Positions 57,802-64,000 of a stretch of 64,000 nucleotides of DNA are shown here, piece by piece. Below the pieces are notes generated by a model. The model was not told where the DNA came from, searched no databases, and worked only from the letters and a program-made list of their open reading frames with translations. The stretch is from Xanthomonas sp. Lineage in GTDB: Bacteria; Pseudomonadota; Gammaproteobacteria; Xanthomonadales; Xanthomonadaceae. The stretch is from assembly GCF_017163755.1 (NCBI RefSeq), contig NZ_JAFIWC010000002.1, positions 124,001 through 188,000 on the forward strand, given 5' to 3'. Made by a program: the position numbers and the translations under genes. Numbering within the stretch: the stretch's first letter is position 1; each line of letters starts with the position of its first letter.

Positions 57802-60800
57802 GGCTGCACCTCCGCGGCCGGCGCGGCAGGCGTTGTCGGTCTGGGATCCACGATGGGTCTCTGCTTGGCCGAGTCGGTGGCCTGCTGCGGCGCGCGCAGC
57901 GGCTTGCTTTCGAAGCGCAGCGGGGCGTGGCCGGGTTCGGTTTCCGGCGCGCGCACCTCGCCCTGGGTCCGCCGTGCCTTGACCTGTTCCAGCACCGGGT
58001 TGGAGCAGCTGCCCTCGACGAAGTCGGCGCGGTGCAGCTCGCCGTTCTTGAGGTCGATGAACAGGCTGTCGGCGTCGCCGAGGTTGCGGTTGCTGCTGGT
58101 GGTCAGGCGCGAGCCGACCGGCAGCGTGGACGCATCGACCTTCAGCGTGTGGCTCTGCGGCGGCAGGCCGCAGTAGCTGTACTTGCCTTCGGAGTCGCTG
58201 ATCATCCAGGTGCCGTCCTCGAAGTACATGCGCACGCCGGGGATGCCGATCTCTTCCGGGTCCTGCACGTGGTTGACGTTGCAGTCCACGAACACCTTGC
58301 CGAGCACGCAGCCTTCCTCGGTGAACACGCCACCGGTGACGCGCACGCGGTACTGCGCCTGGTTCGACGGCAGCGCGCCGCCGCGCGGCTGCAGGCTGAC
58401 CGGGTCGACGCAGCCGCCGGCGATGGAGCAGCCGAACGCCTGCGCGCGGTTGATGCCGTCGCCCTGCTGGCTGCCGACGCCGACCCGCACCCGGTAGGTG
58501 AGCACGATCTGCGCGCCGACCTGGATCGGGCCGACCGCAAAGCCCAGCTGCGGACCCGGCGCGCCGGCGGGCTCGGCCACGGCGCGGCCGTTGGCGCGCG
58601 CGGTGCCGGCGATGTAGGTGAAGCCGCGCGGCAGGCGGTCGACGATGTCCACCGACGCCAGCGCGTTGCCCGCGGTCTGGCGCACGGTCAGGGTGTACAT
58701 CACCGTGTCGCCGATCTCGGCGGTCTGGCGGTCGCCGGTCTTGCTGATCGCCAGCCCGGTGGCCACCGCGGTGTCCAGCGGGATGTGGTTGTGCACGATG
58801 CCGGCGGTGGCCGAACCGGCGAACAGCCGCAGGTAGTACTGGGTGGCGGTGCCGACCGGGCCGGTCGGCGCCAGCGCGTTGGGCTGCACCTGGTAGTTGC
58901 TGCCCACCGCACCGGGCGGCGACAGCGAGCTGCCTTCGGCCGGGATCAGCGTGGAGACGAACACGTAGCCGCCCGGCGGGGTCACCGTCAGCTCGAACTC
59001 GCAGCGCGCCGGCGCGGCCGGGCCGAACAGGAACTGGTAGTAGCCGTCGCTGCCGACGGTCATCGACACCGCGTTGCCTTCGATGCGGTAGCCGCCGGCC
59101 GCGGTGTTGAGCAGGCTGGTGGCCGGGTCGTAGCCGGCGCAGACGCCGACCGGGGCCAGGGTGACGATCGCACCGGGCACCGGGTCGCGGGTGACCGCGT
59201 CGTAGACCACGCCCGACGGATCCACCGGCAGGCTCTGCTGCGGCAGGTTCTCGCCGGCCTTCAGCACCACTTCCAGCTGGCTGATGCCGCCGTCGCTGAC
59301 CCGGCACGAGCTGGCGCTGCCGTTGCTGATGGCGGTATCGGCCGCGCACGGGGCGGCGGCGCCGGAGGCGGTCTCGCCGCTGACCGGGAACGCCCAGATC
59401 ACCCCGGAGCTGGGGTCGCGGAAGCGGATGTGCCACTTCTGCCCGGGAATCACGTCGCCGAAGCGGTAGCTGCCGTCGGCGGCGCTGAGCGTGGTCTTGA
59501 CCACCTGGCCGCTGGTCGGATCGACCAGTTCGACGATCCAGTTCTGCAGGCGGCGATCGCCGCCGTCGAGCAGGGTGTCGTCGTTGCCGACGTCGAACCA
59601 CACCGTACCGGACACCGACGCGGCCAACTGCACCTGGCTCGGCAGGCGGCACGCGTTCTGGGTGATGGCCGGGTCGCAGACCGGCAGCTGGCCGACGTCG
59701 CCCTCGAACGCGCCGCGCTCGGCCGGGCTCGGCCGGTGCGCGGCGTCTTCGCCGCCGCCTTCCACCAGCACCGCGTTGTTGATCGGCGCGCCGGTGGCGG
59801 CGGCCGCGGCGACCGCGACCTGGGCGACGATGCGCTCGGACGCGGTGGCGCCGGAGGCCAGCACCTGGCTGCTGCTGCAGCTGAAGCGGTCCGCGCCGGC
59901 CGCGCCGGTGCAGGTCCAGCCGGTGCCGGTCGGGGTCGCGGCCAGGGTCACGCCCGGCGGCAGGCGGTCTTCGACCTGGTAGGCGCCGGTGGTCGGGCGC
60001 GGGCCGATGTTGCGCACGCTGATGGTGTAGCGCGCGCCGTTGTTGACGGTGAAGCGGGTCGGCTCGGCGACCTTGCTGACCACCAGGTCCGGGGTGTCGG
60101 CGATCTCGCCGAAGTTGTTGTCGATCGACTGCGCGCCGTCGGCCAGCACGATCGTGGCGATCGCCGAAGGCACGGTGGTGCGCGCGGTGGCGGTGCCGCG
60201 GCTGACGCCGTCGACGGTGCCGGCGGTGGTGATGCCGTTGGTGGTGTCGGCCGGCTGCTGCGGCTCGGTCACGGTGTAGGTGCCCGGGCGCAGTTCGGGG
60301 AAGCGGTAGCGGCCGTCGGCCTCGGTGACGATGTTGACGCTGACCGGGCGGCCGAGGTCGTCGGTGCCGGTGAGCTGCATCGGCACGCCGGCGATGCCGG
60401 TCTCGTCGCTGTCGATCACGCCGTTGTCGTTGTTGTCGTAGTACACGCGGCCGGCGATCGACGCGGCGGGGATCTCGCCGAAGTCGTAGCCGACGGCCTG
60501 CTGGTTGGCGCCCAGCGCGATGGTGCTGATCGCCGACGGCGTGGTGGTCGGCGGCGTGGCGGTGCCGCCACGGTCGCCCGGCACGGTCAGGCCGTTGAGC
60601 GTGTCGGCCGGCTGGGTCGGCTCGGTGACGGTGTAGTTGCCCGGCAGCAGCCCGGTGAAGGCGTACTGGCCGTCGGCCGCGGTGGTGGTGGTGAGGTTCA
60701 CCGCCGCCCCGTTCTGGTCGGTGCCGGTGAGCACGACGGTGACGCCGCCCAGGCCGGTCTCGCTGCTGTCGATGGTGCCGTCGTTGTCGCGGTCCAGCCA

Positions 60801-63800
60801 CACGCGGCCGCTGATCGAGCTGCCGCTCGGGTTCTCGCCGAAGTTGAACACGGTGCCGTCCTGGCCCGCGCCCAGGTCGATGCGCGAGATGCGGTCGGTG
60901 CTGGCGGCATCGGCGCCGCCCGGCGCGGTCACGCCGGTGCCGGCCACGCAGTTGCCGGGCGCGCACGCGGCGCCGCCGATCAGGCCCGGGTTCACCGCGG
61001 TGGGACGGTTGCTGTAGGCGCCGCTGGGCAGCACTTCGCGCAGCGTGTACAGCACGGTCGGGTCGAGCTGTTCGAAGCGGTACTGGCCGTTGCCATCGGT
61101 GACGGTGGTGGCGAGCACCGCGCCGGTCAGCGCGTCGAGCAGTTCGATGCTGGCGCCGACGATCGCCGGGTCGGTGCCGGCGCTGCGCTGGTTGTTGAAG
61201 TCCAGGTCCACGTAGACGTAGCCGGACAGGCTGGGCTGGCGCACTTCCGGGAAGTCGTAGCGCAGGCCCTGGTCGTTGGCGCCGACCGGGATCGCGGTGT
61301 AGCTGGAGTTCGGCGTGCCGATCGCGTAGGTGCCGCCGAGCGAGGGCGCATCGGCGCCGCCGGTGGGCGGTGCGACCGGTCCGTTGGCGTAGCCGTTGGG
61401 CTGGGTCTGGGTCAGCGTGTAGCCGGCGGCGCCGGCGGCGGGCAGGTTCTCGAAGCGGTACTGGCCATTCGCATCGGTGACCGTGGTGGCGCTGACCGCA
61501 TTGCCGTAGGCATCGGTGCCGCTGAGGGTCACGGTGACCCCGGCCAGCGCGGGCTCGCCGCCCTGGCGCACGCCGCCGTTGCCGGCGCTGCGGTCGCGGT
61601 CCTCGAACACGGTGCCGGCCAGCGACGCGCGGGTGACCAGCAGCGGCACGGTGGAGGTGTTGTTGCTGGGCACGCGGTCGATCTGCTCGGTGGACACGGT
61701 GGCGGTGTTGTTGACCGCGGCGGCGCCCGGATAGGTGTCCCAGCGCGCCGGGATCACGATGCGCACGCGGCCGCCGACGGTCACGTCGCCCAGGGCGCAG
61801 GTGACGTTGCTGCCGTTGGCGCTGCAGCTGCCGGTGCCGTTGGGCACTTCGCCGCCGCCGCCGGGCGGCACGTCGCCGACCTTCTGCCAGGTGATGGCGC
61901 CGACGACCACCAGCCCGGCCGGCAGCACGTCGCCGACCACGGTACCGGTGCCGTTGAGCGGGCTGCTGCCGCCGCGATCGCGCGACAGGCTGGCGCCGGG
62001 GCCGTTGTTGATCGCGTCGATCACGTAGAAGAACGGCTGGCGCAGGCCGACGCTGCCGATGTCGGCAGGCAGCGCCACGTCCGGATCGGCGGCCGGGGCC
62101 TGCGCGATCACGTGCTTGCTCACGCCCATGTCGGCGGAGGCGCGGATGGTGGTTTCCTGGCTGGCGCTGTTGTTGGCGGTGTTGGTGTCCGCTTCGGCCG
62201 AGCTGGCCACGGCGATGTTGGCCACGGTGTCGCCGGAAGCGCCGGGCGCGGTGTCGTAGCGGTAGCGCAGGTACAGGGTGCTGGTCTGGCCGGCGGCGAC
62301 CACGCCGCTGACGTTGCCGCCGCCGAAGCCCACGCCGGGCATCGGGCAGTTCAGCTGCAGCGCCGCGCCCACGGTGGGATTGCTGCCGCCGGTGATGGCG
62401 CAGGCCGCCAAGTCGTAGCTGCCGGTCGGCGTAGCCGAGGCGCCGATGAAGGTCAGCGTGCGCCCGGGCAGCGGGGTCAGCGTGTCGACGATGCGCACGT
62501 CGGTGGCCACCGACGGGCCGCTGTTGCGCACGGTGACGCGGTAGGTGATCAGGTTGGCGGTCGGATTCGTCGCGTCGTAGCCGAGCGGATCCACGCCGCC
62601 GGTGAAGCCGGTATCGACCTTGTTGGTGATCAGTTCCACCGAGCCGCTCTCGAACGGCAGCGAGGCGCTGCGCTGGTCGTCGGCGGCGGTTTCCACGGTG
62701 TTGAAGTCGAAGCTGCCGTTGGCGTCGGTGCCGCGCACCGCGTCCGCGTCGCCGTCGCCGTCCAGGTCGAGGAAGAAGTCGGCCAGGTTGTCGAACTGGC
62801 GGGCGGTGTTGCCGGCGTCCACGTTCGGACGGATCACCACGGTCAGGCTTTCGGTCTGCTGGTTGTTCATCGTCAGGCGCGCGCACTGCACCGTCACCGT
62901 GGCGGGGCTGCCGCTGGTGTTGGCGTAGGACGTGCCGCCGGCGGTGGCGGTGGCGGTGACCCCGGCGCCGGCAGTGGCGGTACAGGTGGCGGTGCCGCCG
63001 CCGGTGCGCTGCGCCGAGACCAGCACGAAGCCGGCGTCGTTGGCGGGCAGGGTGAACACGTCGCGGAACACCACGCCCGGCACCGTCGACGGGCCGTCGT
63101 TGAGGTAGGACATCACGTAGGTGGTGTTGACGCCGGCGCGGCCGGGCGTGCCGGAGGTGATGTTCTTGGCGGTGGTGCGCACGTTGGCCACGCGCTCGAT
63201 CCGCACCCAGTCCGAGGCCTGGTTGTTGCTGCCGTCGATCTCGCCGACCGAGCCGGCGACCGCGGCGTCGATGCCGACGCCGGCGGTGTTGCAGAACGCG
63301 CCGCTGACGGTGCTGCCGCCGCAGGTGGTGCTGCCCTGGCCGACGCTGTCGAACAGCGCGCGGGTCACGGTGATGACGATGCTGGCGCTGCCGCCGCTGG
63401 CCAGCACGGTGGCGCCGGAGTTGCAGACCACCGAGGCGCCGTTGACCGGGCAGCTCCAGCCGGCCGGCGCGGCCACGCTGATGGTGGTGCGGCCGGCGAC
63501 GAAGCCGGGGATGGTGTCGTTGACGACCACGCCGGCGGTGCCGTCGGGGCCGCTGTTGCTGACGCCCAGCGTGTAGGTGAGGGTGTTCTCGTTGGCGGCG
63601 AGCACGTTGTCGGCATCGCCGACGCCGTTGGTGCGCTTGCTGATCGACAGGTCCACGCGCTCGTCGGTGGTGCGGGTGCCGGCGCCGGAGCAGTCGTTGC
63701 TGGTGACCGGGTCGCGGTCCACGCCGTTGCCGGTGAGCGGTTCCAGGCTGCCGCCGGAGCCGCCGGTGCAGGCCTGGTTCTGCAGGTTGCCGGCCGCGCG

Positions 63801-64000
63801 CGCGCGGGTCAGCAGCTGCAGGATCGGCGCATTGGCGTTCACCGCCAGCGGCAGCGACCCGGCGTTCAGGTCGCAGGTCACCGTCTGGTTGCCGCCCGGC
63901 GCGTAGGCCGCGTTCACCACGCAGGTCCAGTTGCCGGCGGCGAAGCCGACGCCGGGCACGGCGACGCTGCCGTCGCTGGCCAGCAGTTCCTCGCCCTGCG
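57798..64000 (-). CDS. giant DUF11/SdrD-B-like repeat surface protein (5' end outside window)
   Basis: At least 2067 residues are encoded and the frame runs off the window edge, so the start is missing; the internal GTG at 63959 is not the true start. Modules in order: several DUF11 domains ('NTLTYTLGVSNSGPDGTAG', 'ITYRVTVRNSGPSVATDV'), four or five SdrD-B/CnaB-like domains ('SISGRVWLDRDNDGTID', 'SIAGRVYYDNNDNGVID'), another DUF11 ('YTISVRNIGPRPTTG'), then further CnaB-like and DUF11 modules, and a Cys-containing module 'GCVLGKVFVDCNVNHVQDPE' before a Pro/Ala-rich end. No LPXTG or autotransporter barrel is present. Probably a secreted adhesin or structural surface protein; the barrel and OmpA genes overlap or follow it in one operon. 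Confidence 0.85.
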   Translation of the reverse strand, partial: QGEELLASDGSVAVPGVGFAAGNWTCVVNAAYAPGGNQTVTCDLNAGSLPLAVNANAPILQLLTRARAAGNLQNQACTGGSGGSLEPLTGNGVDRDPVTSNDCSGAGTRTTDERVDLSISKRTNGVGDADNVLAANENTLTYTLGVSNSGPDGTAGVVVNDTIPGFVAGRTTISVAAPAGWSCPVNGASVVCNSGATVLASGGSASIVITVTRALFDSVGQGSTTCGGSTVSGAFCNTAGVGIDAAVAGSVGEIDGSNNQASDWVRIERVANVRTTAKNITSGTPGRAGVNTTYVMSYLNDGPSTVPGVVFRDVFTLPANDAGFVLVSAQRTGGGTATCTATAGAGVTATATAGGTSYANTSGSPATVTVQCARLTMNNQQTESLTVVIRPNVDAGNTARQFDNLADFFLDLDGDGDADAVRGTDANGSFDFNTVETAADDQRSASLPFESGSVELITNKVDTGFTGGVDPLGYDATNPTANLITYRVTVRNSGPSVATDVRIVDTLTPLPGRTLTFIGASATPTGSYDLAACAITGGSNPTVGAALQLNCPMPGVGFGGGNVSGVVAAGQTSTLYLRYRYDTAPGASGDTVANIAVASSAEADTNTANNSASQETTIRASADMGVSKHVIAQAPAADPDVALPADIGSVGLRQPFFYVIDAINNGPGASLSRDRGGSSPLNGTGTVVGDVLPAGLVVVGAITWQKVGDVPPGGGGEVPNGTGSCSANGSNVTCALGDVTVGGRVRIVIPARWDTYPGAAAVNNTATVSTEQIDRVPSNNTSTVPLLVTRASLAGTVFEDRDRSAGNGGVRQGGEPALAGVTVTLSGTDAYGNAVSATTVTDANGQYRFENLPAAGAAGYTLTQTQPNGYANGPVAPPTGGADAPSLGGTYAIGTPNSSYTAIPVGANDQGLRYDFPEVRQPSLSGYVYVDLDFNNQRSAGTDPAIVGASIELLDALTGAVLATTVTDGNGQYRFEQLDPTVLYTLREVLPSGAYSNRPTAVNPGLIGGAACAPGNCVAGTGVTAPGGADAASTDRISRIDLGAGQDGTVFNFGENPSGSSISGRVWLDRDNDGTIDSSETGLGGVTVVLTGTDQNGAAVNLTTTTAADGQYAFTGLLPGNYTVTEPTQPADTLNGLTVPGDRGGTATPPTTTPSAISTIALGANQQAVGYDFGEIPAASIAGRVYYDNNDNGVIDSDETGIAGVPMQLTGTDDLGRPVSVNIVTEADGRYRFPELRPGTYTVTEPQQPADTTNGITTAGTVDGVSRGTATARTTVPSAIATIVLADGAQSIDNNFGEIADTPDLVVSKVAEPTRFTVNNGARYTISVRNIGPRPTTGAYQVEDRLPPGVTLAATPTGTGWTCTGAAGADRFSCSSSQVLASGATASERIVAQVAVAAAAATGAPINNAVLVEGGGEDAAHRPSPAERGAFEGDVGQLPVCDPAITQNACRLPSQVQLAASVSGTVWFDVGNDDTLLDGGDRRLQNWIVELVDPTSGQVVKTTLSAADGSYRFGDVIPGQKWHIRFRDPSSGVIWAFPVSGETASGAAAPCAADTAISNGSASSCRVSDGGISQLEVVLKAGENLPQQSLPVDPSGVVYDAVTRDPVPGAIVTLAPVGVCAGYDPATSLLNTAAGGYRIEGNAVSMTVGSDGYYQFLFGPAAPARCEFELTVTPPGGYVFVSTLIPAEGSSLSPPGAVGSNYQVQPNALAPTGPVGTATQYYLRLFAGSATAGIVHNHIPLDTAVATGLAISKTGDRQTAEIGDTVMYTLTVRQTAGNALASVDIVDRLPRGFTYIAGTARANGRAVAEPAGAPGPQLGFAVGPIQVGAQIVLTYRVRVGVGSQQGDGINRAQAFGCSIAGGCVDPVSLQPRGGALPSNQAQYRVRVTGGVFTEEGCVLGKVFVDCNVNHVQDPEEIGIPGVRMYFEDGTWMISDSEGKYSYCGLPPQSHTLKVDASTLPVGSRLTTSSNRNLGDADSLFIDLKNGELHRADFVEGSCSNPVLEQVKARRTQGEVRAPETEPGHAPLRFESKPLRAPQQATDSAKQRPIVDPRPTTPAAPAAEVQP
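60110..60830 (-). repeat. 357-nt intragenic tandem repeat in the giant surface protein
   Basis: Two adjacent SdrD-B-like modules are similar at DNA level with a period of 357 bases (119 codons). Anchors are GTGTCGGCCGGCTG at 60601 and 60244, each followed by GGCTCGGTnACGGTGTAG. This indicates recent module duplication, and copy number may vary by recombination. Confidence 0.8.

Noticed and set aside
54412-58176. A 1254-codon plus-strand open frame opposite the barrel gene.
   Set aside because: No motif and antisense-type composition; the minus strand has a signal peptide and barrel strands.
63957-63959. GTG at 63959 as the start of the giant surface protein.
   Set aside because: The frame continues in good coding style to the window edge and there is no signal peptide, so the real start is outside.

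Overview
The window reads as chromosomal DNA of a Gram-negative, very GC-rich gammaproteobacterium of the Xanthomonadaceae, most likely a Xanthomonas. This is inferred from gene content and order, from the dense GC-rich intergenic REP-type hairpins with core AGCGGCTTCAGCCGC, and from the inverted repeats built on GATTCGGGATGGGGG that sit between genes. No database was consulted. About 49 protein genes are supported. I saw no rRNA, tRNA or CRISPR array.

Layout. (1) 1-6190: a tightly overlapping plus-strand operon of an RND efflux adaptor, an RND pump, a beta-ketoacyl-ACP synthase and a TetR repressor, preceded by a palindrome that could be the repressor's operator. (2) 6190-14450: a frameshifted gene remnant, then minus-strand secreted amidase, uvrD, a FAD-dependent oxidoreductase, cardiolipin synthase and the ribosomal pair rpmB-rpmG. 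(3) 14620-22240: a heavy-metal resistance cluster (small His-rich protein, TolC-type channel, CusB-like adaptor, CzcA-like pump, CDF transporter), interrupted by a 192-bp tandem duplication and a REP inverted pair. (4) 22490-25200: a DUF885 peptidase-like protein and a REP-associated transposase between inverted REP copies. (5) 25270-32180: envelope sugar and lipid genes, a SUFU-domain protein, rsmG-parA-parB, a phosphopantetheinyl transferase and a GlsB-type membrane protein. (6) 32190-37770: GFA protein and xthA, an AbiE type IV toxin-antitoxin cassette that looks inserted, an aldehyde dehydrogenase and a HAD phosphatase.

(7) 37910-51110: a carbon-uptake and acetate module. It holds an MHS transporter, a DcaP-like porin, acs, a LuxR-type response regulator and, further on, a symporter-fused hybrid histidine kinase preceded by a second kinase. 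This matches the known CrbS/CrbR control of acs. A GNAT enzyme and mntP, which has a clear yybP-ykoY manganese riboswitch, lie between regulator and sensor. (8) 51270-53200: a TPR-GGDEF diguanylate cyclase.

(9) 53390-64000: a minus-strand surface operon of a giant DUF11/SdrD-B-like repeat protein (its start lies beyond the window), an 1125-residue outer-membrane barrel with an Ig-like N-terminus, and an OmpA-family protein. This set is the best candidate here for a poorly described system.
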